The notes under the pieces were generated by a model. The model saw nothing but the letters and a program-made list of their open reading frames with translations. It was not told the origin of the DNA and did not search any database. Shown piece by piece: positions 37,805 to 47,400 of a stretch of DNA of 60,549 nucleotides. Origin of the DNA: a virus; the IMG/VR virus record IMGVR_UViG_3300044638_004051, positions 1-60,549 of that record. One strand, written 5' to 3'. Made by a program: the position numbers and the translations under genes. Position 1 is the stretch's first letter; every line of letters begins with the position of its first letter.

Positions 37805-37833
37805 ACAGCCTGCTGGGGAACCCGGTGGGCTGT
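37805..37833 (+). terminator. Long hairpin after capsid genes
   Basis: ACAGCCTGCTGGG pairs with CCCGGTGGGCTGT over 13 bp including three G-U pairs, with a GAA loop. The following T-rich stretch is interrupted (TATGCTTT). It probably attenuates transcription from capsid into terminase genes. Confidence 0.55.
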
Positions 37834-37847
37834 TATGCTTTACAGGC

Positions 37848-38558
37848 ATGAACACTCGTACATGCTCGATCTGTGGCAACGAGAAGCCCCTGACGCAGGA
37901 CTTCTTTCGTTGGCGCGTACAGGAAGGCAAGGGCTATTTCACGGCAGAGTGTAAGGAGTGCATCAGCAAGGCCAAGAAGATCAGCAAGGCCAAGGCTGAA
38001 GAGCGGCGCAAGCAGCAACTCCAGAAGGTCGAGTCGCTGGGCGTGGATGCGTTCATCCGTGCCACGCAGCATGGCGGCTCCAACATCCCGCACACGGCCG
38101 AGGTGGTCGAGCGTGTGTTTGGATACTTCGGCGGCGTAGGCGGGTTCTCAGCCGTCCTCGTCAAACAATACTGGGACAGTCCGCCGGGTGGCTCTGCCCG
38201 TAACCGGCTGCTGGAGACCATGTGTCGGCTTGTCACCAAGAATGTCGAGTCCGGCGGGGCCAAGAAGCCGTTGCAGTTGTGGAGCGAGGATGAGCTTGAG
38301 CAAGAGCTTGAGCAGCGTATGGCGGAGGCAGTTGCAAACTTCAAAGGAGTGACAATCGATGCCGAAGAAGACAAACCAAAACGGCTCCCACAAAAAGAAG
38401 CGTCACCCGAAAGCATCCCCCCCTCAGTTGCCGCCGCAATCAGGGATCACGAAGTATCAGCGAGACTCCTTAAAAGAACTGCAAAGCGAGCTTCGGGACA
38501 GGAAGCTGGAGGCTCTCCGCCTGTACCGCCCGAACCCGAATCAGGAGAAGATACATGA
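37848..38558 (+). CDS. Putative small terminase with N-terminal zinc ribbon
   Basis: This 236-aa protein has two CxxC pairs (CSICG and CKEC) at the N-terminus, then a basic helix. A helical domain around VVERVFGYFGGVGGFSAVLV and ARNRLLETMCRLVTKN, and an acidic helix, follow. It lies directly before the large terminase, the normal place for the DNA-recognition subunit. The zinc ribbon is unusual for that role. The last about 65 residues are disordered and share 200 nt with the terminase gene. Confidence 0.6.
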   Translation: MNTRTCSICGNEKPLTQDFFRWRVQEGKGYFTAECKECISKAKKISKAKAEERRKQQLQKVESLGVDAFIRATQHGGSNIPHTAEVVERVFGYFGGVGGFSAVLVKQYWDSPPGGSARNRLLETMCRLVTKNVESGGAKKPLQLWSEDELEQELEQRMAEAVANFKGVTIDAEEDKPKRLPQKEASPESIPPSVAAAIRDHEVSARLLKRTAKRASGQEAGGSPPVPPEPESGEDT

Positions 38559-40083
38559 GTGCCGAGCGTCTGAAATTCTGGTCATCGGTGGCAACCGATC
38601 TGGCAAAAGCCTTTCGACGTTTGTGGAAGACGCGCGGTGCGTGACCAACCAAGACCCCCACGGAAAGTACCCAAAGGAAGGCATTCTCGTCATTGTCGGA
38701 AAGGACTGGAAGCACATCGGTCTTGTGTGCGCGCCCCTTCTCTTCCGCGCCGGTGCCTTCCGCATCATCAAAGACGAGAAGACTGGCGAGTGGAGAGCGT
38801 ACGACCCCGTCAACGACGCTCACCGCAAGGCGGAGACGAAGCCCGCCCCGCCGCTGATCCCGCCTCGTCTGGTGAAGTCAACGAGTTGGGTTCTGAAGTC
38901 AGCTAACTACATGCAGTATTGCAAGCTGCATACGGGCTGGGAGATTCACTTCTTCTCATCAGAAGGCGATCCCGTACAAGGCTTTCAATGCGACCGTGCC
39001 CACATTGACGAGGACGTTAACAACGAAGGGTGGGTGCCAGAGCTTCAAGCACGACTGGTTGATCGCAAGGGAGTCTTTTGCTGGTCGGCTATGCCCCATT
39101 CGACCAATAACGCCTTGTTGGGTCTGAAGGAACGCGCCGACGCGAGCGAAGAGGCACTGGGAGACAAGTCGCACATCCGGCAGTTCAAGCTCCGCATGCT
39201 CGACAATCCGTTCCTCGATACGGAAGAGAAGAAGAAAAGCATCGAGCGGTGGTCGGCTCTGGGCGAAGACGTGCTTCGCATGCGTGCCGAGGGCGACTTC
39301 ATCACCGACTCCGTACTGTGCTATCCCAACTTCGATATCCGCATCCACGGCATGGACCGGGCCGAATTGCCGGAAGGTCAGATACCGCACAACTGGTGCC
39401 GCTACGCAGTCATTGACCCGGGCCACGCCGTGACGGCTGTGCTGTTCTGCGCCGTGCCGCCGAACGGGGACTACTGGCTGTGCTACGACCAGCTGTACCT
39501 CCGCCAGTGCAACGCCACGATCTTCGGAGACGAGTTTGCCAAGCGGGTCAGGGACTGGCATTTCCATGCGTTCATCATCGACGCGCACGGTGGCCGGTTG
39601 CGTGACATCGGCTCCGGACGGCTCCCGGTCGAGCAGTACACCGAACAGCTGCTGACGAGAAACATCCGCAGCCAGATCACAGGCTCCAGTTTTCTTGCTG
39701 GGTGTGATGACATTCCGGCGAGAACCGAGGCTACCCGAACCGCCCTGCACATACGCCCTGTCGGCACGCCGCAACTGCGGGTGCTGCGGAACTCATGCCC
39801 CGATCTGGAGCGTGAGTTGAAGCGATACAGGAAACAGGTGAACTACGTTAGTGGAACGGCCATCGTGACAGACAAGCCGAACACCAAGGGCGAGGTTCAC
39901 TTGTGCCAGTGTCTTGAGTACCTCTGCGCATACCGCCCAAAGTATCACGCGCCGCCGATCCGAAATGGCGAGCCTGATCCGTGGTGGGTCAAGTGGCAGC
40001 GTGAGCGCAAAAAGCGGCTGGGGGAAGGTGGTCCCGGCTATGTATTCTTGGGACCAAACGGAGGACGAGCCAGTGATAACTGA
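38359..40083 (+). CDS. terL: Terminase large subunit
   Basis: This 574-aa packaging motor has Walker A GGNRSGKS (77-84) after LVI, an FQCDRAHIDEDVNN segment as Walker B region near 215, and an RNase H-like nuclease part beginning RYAVIDPGHAVTAVLF near 350 with a later IIDAHGGRLRD. The N-terminus is very basic. AAAGGAG precedes ATG 38359, which lies inside the previous gene. It pumps DNA through the portal and cuts concatemers. Confidence 0.93.
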   Translation: MPKKTNQNGSHKKKRHPKASPPQLPPQSGITKYQRDSLKELQSELRDRKLEALRLYRPNPNQEKIHECRASEILVIGGNRSGKSLSTFVEDARCVTNQDPHGKYPKEGILVIVGKDWKHIGLVCAPLLFRAGAFRIIKDEKTGEWRAYDPVNDAHRKAETKPAPPLIPPRLVKSTSWVLKSANYMQYCKLHTGWEIHFFSSEGDPVQGFQCDRAHIDEDVNNEGWVPELQARLVDRKGVFCWSAMPHSTNNALLGLKERADASEEALGDKSHIRQFKLRMLDNPFLDTEEKKKSIERWSALGEDVLRMRAEGDFITDSVLCYPNFDIRIHGMDRAELPEGQIPHNWCRYAVIDPGHAVTAVLFCAVPPNGDYWLCYDQLYLRQCNATIFGDEFAKRVRDWHFHAFIIDAHGGRLRDIGSGRLPVEQYTEQLLTRNIRSQITGSSFLAGCDDIPARTEATRTALHIRPVGTPQLRVLRNSCPDLERELKRYRKQVNYVSGTAIVTDKPNTKGEVHLCQCLEYLCAYRPKYHAPPIRNGEPDPWWVKWQRERKKRLGEGGPGYVFLGPNGGRASDN

Positions 40084-40387
40084 ATGGAAAATGCCGCAGC
40101 CAAAGATTGGCGACATCGTGCTGTTCAGCAAGGACTACCAGACTTTTGCCAATCCTGTCGTGGGATTCGTGATGAAAGAACCGGGTGCTTCGACCATAAG
40201 CATCCTGACGTTCACGCCGACCGGGTATTCGATGGTGTACGACAGTTGCCATCATCGGGACGATCCGGCCTTGCAACACGATCACGGGTGGCAGGACTTG
40301 GGAGCGTGGGATTTTGCCCCATCGACCCTGACCATCCGCGAGTTAACAGCGGAGCCAACCAGTGGCCGAAAGTCTTCCAAGCAGTAA
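40040..40387 (+). CDS. Small protein between terminase and portal
   Basis: This 115-aa protein has ITEWKMPQPKIGDIVLFS, then PVVGFVMKEPGASTISILTF, a small beta-barrel-like pattern that I recall next to terminase genes in related phages. The start is uncertain: ATG 40040 has GAAGGTGG upstream but overlaps terL by 44 nt; GTG 40073 and ATG 40091 are alternatives. Function unknown. Confidence 0.6.
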   Translation: MYSWDQTEDEPVITEWKMPQPKIGDIVLFSKDYQTFANPVVGFVMKEPGASTISILTFTPTGYSMVYDSCHHRDDPALQHDHGWQDLGAWDFAPSTLTIRELTAEPTSGRKSSKQ

Positions 40388-42383
40388 CCCGCTTCGCCAG
40401 ATAGCCACGACGTGGGTCAAGAAGCTGAAGGCAGCGGAGAAGTACAAAAAGCCCTTCTCCGACGATGCCAAAGAAGCATCTCTTTTCTACGACGGTGACC
40501 ACAACTGGATGTGGCGTGACAGCTACGCCCGGGGTGAGCGCGGGTACAACTCCAGCATTGCGCCGCCTTCTTTCCGTATGCAACTCAACAAGGTGTTTGA
40601 GTTGGTGGAAATCTTCGCGTCCGTGATCTACCACCGTAATCCGGTGCGTACCGTCACAGTGATGCAGCCGCCCGACCTGCCTCTCTCGCAGATGGGCCTC
40701 GACCAGCCGCTTGGCCCAGACGGCATGCCCAGCCCCGAACAGATGGAGATCATCCAAGCCGTCAAGGCCGAGCAGGCGCAGCGTGAAGAGCGTGGCATGG
40801 CGGCGAAGCTAATCGAGTCCTACTTGAACTGGACCCCGCAGGAACTCGATCTCAAGCGTCAGGCCCGCAAGGTTGTGAACGAGGCGATGATCAAGGGGGC
40901 GGGCATTTTCTGGACCGAGCTTGTCACCGTTGACACGTCCGGCGACCAGTCCATTCCGCCGATGCGGATGGTTGGTTCGTTCTACGATTCGGTGGACAAC
41001 CTCCTGATCGACCCTGATTTCGACAACGAAGATGACATGCTGTGGTGCGCTCGCAAGTGCGTTCGCCCGCTGGACGAGGTGGCCGCAACCTACGGCATCC
41101 CGCCAGAGGACTTGAAGAAGCACCTCGACGGCCAGAACCCTTCGCTGCGGAAGGAGCCACAGGGGAAGAAGAAGAAGGACACCACCAACCACTTGGTGAC
41201 CTTCTACAAGATTTGGTCGAAGACGGGCATGGGCGACAGGTTCAAGGATAGCCCGAAAGAGAACAAGGGCGTCTTCGATACGGTTGGCAAGTATTGCTAT
41301 CTCGTCATCTGCGAAGGTGTTGAGTACCCGTTGAATCTTCCTCCCGCAGTCATGCAGGAGGAGATCGATCCGCAGCTTGGTGTGCCGACGAGCGTGCTTA
41401 CTCGCGTGGCGTGGCCGATTCCATTCTTCTGCGACCCACACGGCTGGCCGTTCACGATGCTGGCATTCCACCGCAAGCCGGGGTATGCGTGGCCGGTCAG
41501 CCACATTCGGCCTGCGATTGGCGAGTTGAGATTGTTGAATTGGTGCTTCAGCTTTCTTGCGACACGCATTGCAACAAGCTGCGAAACCATCGTGGCGGTT
41601 CAAAAAGCGGCGGACGAGACGATCAAGGAGCAGCTGCTTGCTCCCAGCGAGGGCGGGTTCAAGATTATTGAACTGTCCGAACTGCTTGGCCGCAGAGTGG
41701 AAGACATCGTTTCTGTCTTCCAGATGCCGCAAGTCACGAAGGACTTGTGGGACATCATCTCCGCCATCTTGGACGAGTTTGCCAAGCGCACGGGTTTGTC
41801 CGAACTCGCATTCGGTATGACCCGCCAGTCCTTCCGATCAGCCGCCGAAGCGCAGATCAAGAACGAGAACATCAGTATTCGTCCGGACAACATGGCGAAC
41901 GAGTTGGAAGACTGTATGAGTCTTCTCGCTCGCCGCGAAGCACTGGCCGCTCGCTGGTTGCTTGAGCCGCAGGACGTGGCCCCGGTGCTTGGAATGATCG
42001 GCGCGTCAGGCTGGGCACAGTTCATCAGCCGCCGGGACTTGGTGAGCCTGACTCGCGAGCTTCTGTATCGCGTCGAGGCAGGCAGCGCACGCAAGCCAAA
42101 CAAGTCCTCGCGTGTCGAGCAGATGCAGATGGCGGTGCAGACACTCGGCCCGATCCTGTCGAACCTTGCTGGCACTGGCGTGACCGAGCCTTTCAACGCC
42201 TTGATGAAAGACTGGGCAGATAGCCTCGACATCGACTCCGCACCATACCTTCTTCCGCCTCCTCCCCCGCCCTCGCCCCCTCCTGCGCCGCCCGGTCTCC
42301 CCTCCCCTCCGGAGCAGGCAGCGGAGGGGGCGGGTGGGCCACCGCTCCCACAGGTTCCCGGTGAACTCCAGCCGCAGGCGTAA
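40362..42383 (+). CDS. Portal protein
   Basis: This 673-aa protein forms the dodecameric DNA channel at one capsid vertex. The order of segments fits portals of podoviruses: FRMQLNKVFELVEIFASVIY, a QARKVVNEAMIKGAGIFW stretch, IDPDFDNEDDMLWCARK, and a long C-terminal helical region (LSELAFGMTRQSFRSAAEAQ). The end is a run of Pro (PPPPPPSPPPAPPG). A GTG start with GGAG upstream overlaps the preceding gene. Confidence 0.88.
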   Translation: MAESLPSSNPLRQIATTWVKKLKAAEKYKKPFSDDAKEASLFYDGDHNWMWRDSYARGERGYNSSIAPPSFRMQLNKVFELVEIFASVIYHRNPVRTVTVMQPPDLPLSQMGLDQPLGPDGMPSPEQMEIIQAVKAEQAQREERGMAAKLIESYLNWTPQELDLKRQARKVVNEAMIKGAGIFWTELVTVDTSGDQSIPPMRMVGSFYDSVDNLLIDPDFDNEDDMLWCARKCVRPLDEVAATYGIPPEDLKKHLDGQNPSLRKEPQGKKKKDTTNHLVTFYKIWSKTGMGDRFKDSPKENKGVFDTVGKYCYLVICEGVEYPLNLPPAVMQEEIDPQLGVPTSVLTRVAWPIPFFCDPHGWPFTMLAFHRKPGYAWPVSHIRPAIGELRLLNWCFSFLATRIATSCETIVAVQKAADETIKEQLLAPSEGGFKIIELSELLGRRVEDIVSVFQMPQVTKDLWDIISAILDEFAKRTGLSELAFGMTRQSFRSAAEAQIKNENISIRPDNMANELEDCMSLLARREALAARWLLEPQDVAPVLGMIGASGWAQFISRRDLVSLTRELLYRVEAGSARKPNKSSRVEQMQMAVQTLGPILSNLAGTGVTEPFNALMKDWADSLDIDSAPYLLPPPPPPSPPPAPPGLPSPPEQAAEGAGGPPLPQVPGELQPQA

Positions 42384-42889
42384 TGCCGACACGCGAGCAG
42401 AAGCGCAAGCACAACCTCTGGACCCGCTACCGGGTTACTCCGGAGGAATACGACGCCTTGCACGCTCGATGTTCTGGGCAGTGCCAGATATGCGGCTGCA
42501 CATCGGGAAGACTGTGTGTTGATCATTGCCACGACACACACAAAGTGCGTGGTTTGTTGTGCAGTACGTGTAACCGGGCAATAGGTCTGCTGGGTGACAC
42601 TGCTGAAGACTTGAAGCGAGCTTGGGAGTACCTCGATGGACAGCGACGATCTTCCGTGGGACATCAAGGCGGCGGCACCAGACGTGCAGTCGCACTATCG
42701 AAGAATGATCGTGGCGGGCGTGCAGCCTCGCGCGGCAGAGATGTTCGCTCTCCAGCAGCCGCCCGGCGTGAAGGGCACCGACAGAACCCTGATGCAGGGC
42801 CGATACAACAACGAGCAGTTCGACCAGATGCCGCCCGATCAGGCAAAGAAAATGCTTGCCGACGCCAGAAAGGCCGGAATCAACCCTAG
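42383..42889 (+). CDS. Endonuclease VII-like HNH nuclease
   Basis: The first about 88 residues match recombination endonuclease VII: zinc Cys pairs CQIC (34-37) and CSTC (60-63), catalytic DHCHD (47-51), VRGLLC, Asn64 and AIGLLGD. The enzyme family cuts branched DNA ahead of packaging. The final about 80 residues are Arg/Gly-rich and disordered, and 254 nt here also encode the next gene in another frame. The conserved unit ends near YLDGQRRS. Confidence 0.85.
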   Translation: MPTREQKRKHNLWTRYRVTPEEYDALHARCSGQCQICGCTSGRLCVDHCHDTHKVRGLLCSTCNRAIGLLGDTAEDLKRAWEYLDGQRRSSVGHQGGGTRRAVALSKNDRGGRAASRGRDVRSPAAARREGHRQNPDAGPIQQRAVRPDAARSGKENACRRQKGRNQP

Positions 42890-43181
42890 CGGCAAATACT
42901 ATTGCTCTGGCCTAGCGGACAAGCGTGGCGCAGCCGACCCGGGGGCGTGGATCGACAGCGTTGCGGAAGTGAAAAAGGTTGCGGCGATGCGCAACCTGAC
43001 AGTGACCGGGGCCGTGCAGCACCAAGGCATCCCGCAGCCACGCCCAGAATCCGCACCTCTTAGCGAGCGTCTGACGCGGGAAATGATGCGGGTCGAGAAG
43101 AAGCTCCACCCGACCATGAAAAAGGGTGAGTTGCGTGAGTTGGTAGTCAGCAAATACGGACGCAAGAGAAAAGGCAGATGA
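42636..43181 (+). CDS. Hypothetical protein after portal
   Basis: This 181-aa protein begins inside the endonuclease gene. Recognisable parts are SHYRRMIVAGVQPRAAEMFA, then GINPSGKYYCSGLADKRGA and VEKKLHPTMKKGELRELVV. GINPSGKYY-type segments occur in phage head proteins I cannot name precisely. A role in head completion is possible. The end is basic. It overlaps the adaptor gene by four bases. Confidence 0.6.
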   Translation: MDSDDLPWDIKAAAPDVQSHYRRMIVAGVQPRAAEMFALQQPPGVKGTDRTLMQGRYNNEQFDQMPPDQAKKMLADARKAGINPSGKYYCSGLADKRGAADPGAWIDSVAEVKKVAAMRNLTVTGAVQHQGIPQPRPESAPLSERLTREMMRVEKKLHPTMKKGELRELVVSKYGRKRKGR

Positions 43182-44440
43182 ACACTGCGCAGGACATTGT
43201 TGCCTACATTCTCGCGTCCACTGGCGGCGGCGCGCAGGACGGGGAACACCACGCTGTGCGGCAGGCTGTCATCCACGGCGTGCGGGAAGTCATGCAGTGC
43301 CGGAATTGGCTATGGCACACACGCACGGGATCGTTTACGACGAACCAGATCAGCACACCGGGAACGATCACCGCTGGTAGCAATGTCATCAACGTCGCCA
43401 GCGCAGAAGGCTTTGTCCCCGGGCGGATGGTGAACATCTCGGCATCGTACTTCCCAACACCCGTGCGGATCGCATCTGTCTCTGGGAATGCTGTCACGGT
43501 GGACGTGGCAGCAAACCAGTCCGCCAGCGATGCCATCATCCAGCCCCAAACCTACTACGACCTGCCGCTCGATCTCAAAGACATCGACACGCTCGTCACA
43601 AACACTGTCGGTACTTTGCACTGCTACCTTACGCCACAGGAGTGGCAGAGGCTTGAAATCAACACCCGTGGCGCAGGGGAGCCGTACTACTACACGGTGA
43701 TGAAGTCTGATACTGACCCAAACAGGTATCAGATTCGCTTTGTTGGAGTGCCTACCAACGCAACGGTGGTTCACTACTCCTACCGCATTAGGCCCGCGCC
43801 GATCAAATACATGGGTTACGAGCGGCTGTGCCGACAAGGCACAGTGTCGCTCTCGTTCCCAAGTTCTCGCCCCACGGTTATTGGCGACGGCACTGCTTTC
43901 CCGCAGGATTCGGCAGGTGCCTTCATTCGCTTCGGCGCAGCTGGGATGGATGCCGACCCACAGGGATCAACTGTGCCGTATGTGGTCGAGCGACGAATCG
44001 AAGCATGGTTGTCGCCCACCAAGCTCGTTGTTGGCGCAGTCATGCCGACTCATGGGTTCCCGCACACAGACAGCTATAGCGACGTGTCCCTTGACGGCGG
44101 CGTAGTCGGAGGGACATCTAACAATGGCGAAACTATTGACGCCAGCACGCTATACACCAGCGATGCGCTGGAGCTTCCGACGAAGACTAAGTACGCAATT
44201 ACGCATCCGGTTGATGCCTCTCCGCAGATGTACACCGCGATCCTTAGTGCGTGCGAGATGTGGTACGCCCGCGTGGCAGGTAAGCCTGCGGACGCGGCTA
44301 TGGCTGCATTCAACCGAGACCTTCGCATTGCGATGGAAAACGACGTTGTTGCGCCGCGATCCGGTCGCCCAATCTCCACGCATTATCCAACGCCCCGCTC
44401 GATGGGATGGCACTCGCAACTTGCGCCTGATATCGAATGA
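43178..44440 (+). CDS. Head-tail adaptor-like protein
   Basis: This 420-aa protein has an N-terminal helical part (IVAYILASTGGGA, VRQAVIHGVREVMQCRNWLW) resembling phage adaptor subunits that dock on the portal. Beta-rich insert domains follow, and a C-terminal helical repeat (MYTAILSACEMWYARVAGKP) similar to the N-terminal fold. It stands between portal and the nozzle-like tail gene, the expected place. Confidence 0.68.
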   Translation: MNTAQDIVAYILASTGGGAQDGEHHAVRQAVIHGVREVMQCRNWLWHTRTGSFTTNQISTPGTITAGSNVINVASAEGFVPGRMVNISASYFPTPVRIASVSGNAVTVDVAANQSASDAIIQPQTYYDLPLDLKDIDTLVTNTVGTLHCYLTPQEWQRLEINTRGAGEPYYYTVMKSDTDPNRYQIRFVGVPTNATVVHYSYRIRPAPIKYMGYERLCRQGTVSLSFPSSRPTVIGDGTAFPQDSAGAFIRFGAAGMDADPQGSTVPYVVERRIEAWLSPTKLVVGAVMPTHGFPHTDSYSDVSLDGGVVGGTSNNGETIDASTLYTSDALELPTKTKYAITHPVDASPQMYTAILSACEMWYARVAGKPADAAMAAFNRDLRIAMENDVVAPRSGRPISTHYPTPRSMGWHSQLAPDIE

Positions 44441-47400
44441 AAATACGCCAGTGGCTTGGATACAACGAAGATGCTTCGCAGTATCTACTGCGGCCGGGTG
44501 AGCTTCGCACGCTCAACAACTTGCAGGCCCGCCGCCCCGGCATGCTGATCGCCCGCAAGGGACTGGTGAAAATCTACGGCAAGTACGATGACGAAGCTAT
44601 CTACGGCATCTACCGCCGGGCCACCATACTGGGCAATCCATCTGACTTCCTGTGGCTCCAGAAGGTTCTGATCGAGCGGGAGCTAACGGCGGCGCAGCTG
44701 GCTGCGAGAGAGTCGCTGTATGAGTACGTGTGGATGATCCGGCGGATCGAGGCATACCAGTCTCGCGTCATTGCCACGCTCCCCATTTCTCCCGATGGCC
44801 TGACGAGCATCTCCAACATGTCCGTGTCGGAGGACCGGCACGGCAGGATGTTCATGTTCTTCGGCCACGGCATGCGGCCGAAGATTTACCGCCCCACCGA
44901 CCTTGCCAACGTCGCGTTGGACATGGGCCTCGACCCCCCGACATCGGCCCCGTCTGTGCTGCCGTCCGGTGGCGGGTTCTTTATCGAAGGCGTCGATGTT
45001 CGCAGCGGTGGCGGGTCTTACTACGAACCACCCGAGCTAACGATTGTTGGTGGCACCCCAGATCGCCCGGCCAAGCTGAAGGCACTGGTGCAATCCGGCA
45101 ACGTCATTGGAGTCAGCATTGTTGATGGTGGGTCCAACTACAAGACCACTCCGTCAATTGCTGTATCGTCCACCAAGATAGGCACGGGCTTTCGTGCGAA
45201 GGGCAACGTAAGCGCAAGTGCGAGAACCATCGAGGGGTTCTCTGACACGGACTCCGGAACGATTACCGGAACTGCGGCTATCTCGACAGAGACCTACGGC
45301 GCGACAAACGGCACAACGGGCAACAGCATTCTGTACCGCTCGCAGCCTGTCGCCGCCAAAGAGAAGGTGGTTTCAAGCAGCGGCGCGACGATGACGCTCG
45401 CCAGCGTGACTAATATCTCCGTTGGCGACATCGTAACCGTGTACCCCGGTGCCGCGCCGTTTACCACGACCACGGTGACGGTGACTGCCGTGGACACCAC
45501 GGCTCGCACGGTCACCCTGTCGCATAGCACGTTCGCCCCTGTTGCGAACACGTACTACGAAGCCACCTTCAAGAGGGCGGCTTCAATTGCTCAGGCACCT
45601 GCCGAGTATGACTCTGCCCGCCGCAGGTTTTACGCCACGATCCCGCTGGCCTCGTCATCTTCTGGTAAGGACGCTCAGGCCACGCTGGAGTTCAGTCCGA
45701 CTCCTCTTGGCTTCGGTCTCAACACCGCATCCAACTCGTCTATCGCCCTGACCAACCAGAACTTCCAGAGGAACAAGAACGAGAACGGCACCTACTCGCC
45801 ATACCTCTATGGCGAGTTTTGGTCTGGGTCTGACTTCAACACCAAGGGAAGTGCAGAGAACGCACGGTACGGCGGATTGCAGGCCAGCGGCTCTCGCTTC
45901 GTCCGAGGCTTCTCTGGGTCTGTTGGCGGGCGGCGCGCCGACGTGTACTGGCCTGACTACTCAAAGATCAGCGTCTGGTTCTGCACGGGCGTGTATTCCA
46001 ACGACTTGAGTCAGTGGACTCGCGCCGATGTTGAGGTAACGAACGAGCCTATCGCTGGAACCGAGAGCTTCGCGAAGGTGCTGAAGTTCCGGCTGCGCCC
46101 CACACGCCGGGCGAAGACCGTAAAGAACCTTGGGCTGTCCAAACTCGCGACCGTCTACGAAGACTACGATGATCTCCCTGACGCTGTGGCACCAGAGGTG
46201 AAGCTCTACCTACGCGAATGCCCAGAGACGTGGGTGGCAGAAGGAGCGAACTGCCTTCCAACCACGGTCAAGGAAGCACAAGCGGATCGCCGCCGATGGT
46301 GGGTGCCGGGCACCAACGTGCCGCGCCCCATCGTGGACATCGTTCCGGAAGGCGGAACGCTCGACGCTGGAGCAGTGACGATCACCGACCCCGGCAGCGG
46401 ATGGCAGAACGCAACCTTGTTTGCGTTTCGCATCTATCAGGCTAATGCGTACGCCCAGTACACGGACTACAACACTGCTGTTGTCGAAGACTCTGTACGG
46501 CGCGGCCATAGCCTCTACGAAGCTGGCAATCGCTTTGTTGAGTTTCGATTGAGAGCCAACACGCCAGACACGAACACGCCTCACGGACCTCCCAGCTTTC
46601 TTGTCACGCCCGCACAGGTTTCTATCCCCGGGTCCGGCTACGCCAGCGGGTCCACTGGCTCGATCACGCTCTTGAAGCGGGCGCAGTCTGGTGAGGTTTC
46701 ATCTGCTGTCGCGGCCCAAACCATTACGTGGACAGCCGAGGTTGTCAGCACGCTTTCGGCAGCCAGCACAGGCTCGATAGCGTCCATCACGATCCTCAAC
46801 AAGGGGCGAAACTACTTCGCCGCCCCAACCATTTCTGTGCGTGGCGGCGGCACGGGATACGGCTTGTCTGTGCAGCCAACCGTAGTGGATGGTCGGATTG
46901 AGTCGCTTCAGATTCTCGACCCCGGGTCTGGCTACACCTCATCTCCAGAGTTGTACACCAGCGCACAGTCCGCGCAGCTAACTCCCGTCATGCGTCCTGC
47001 AATGCGGGGCAAGTACAGGTGTGCGTACAGGTTCGCGGACAGGAGCGAGACCATCATCAAGACGGTAACAGGGCGGCTTGGCGATTCCGCCACCACGCTC
47101 ACCCTGTCGGATGCGTCAGGCATCGAACCGGAAATGGTGCTGGAAGCGAACAAGCTGCCTCGCAACGCACGGATCAAGAGCGTGAACGGCACGCAGGTCG
47201 AGATCAATCAAGAGATCACCAGCCTGCCAGCCAACACCGATATCACTATTACGGTACGCGATTTGACAAAGCCGGTTGCGTACAGCGACCTGTCGCCCAT
47301 CACCGACGTTGACGCCGGGCCGAACGACGAGCGAGACAGTTCTTCTGTGCTGACGTGGTCGCTGACCGGCGTAGCTCCTCCTCCCCGGGCCGACGTGGTC

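Noticed and set aside
41600-42667. Minus-strand open frame of 355 codons
   Set aside because: Antisense to the portal and endonuclease genes; low-complexity Ser/Arg/Gly content.
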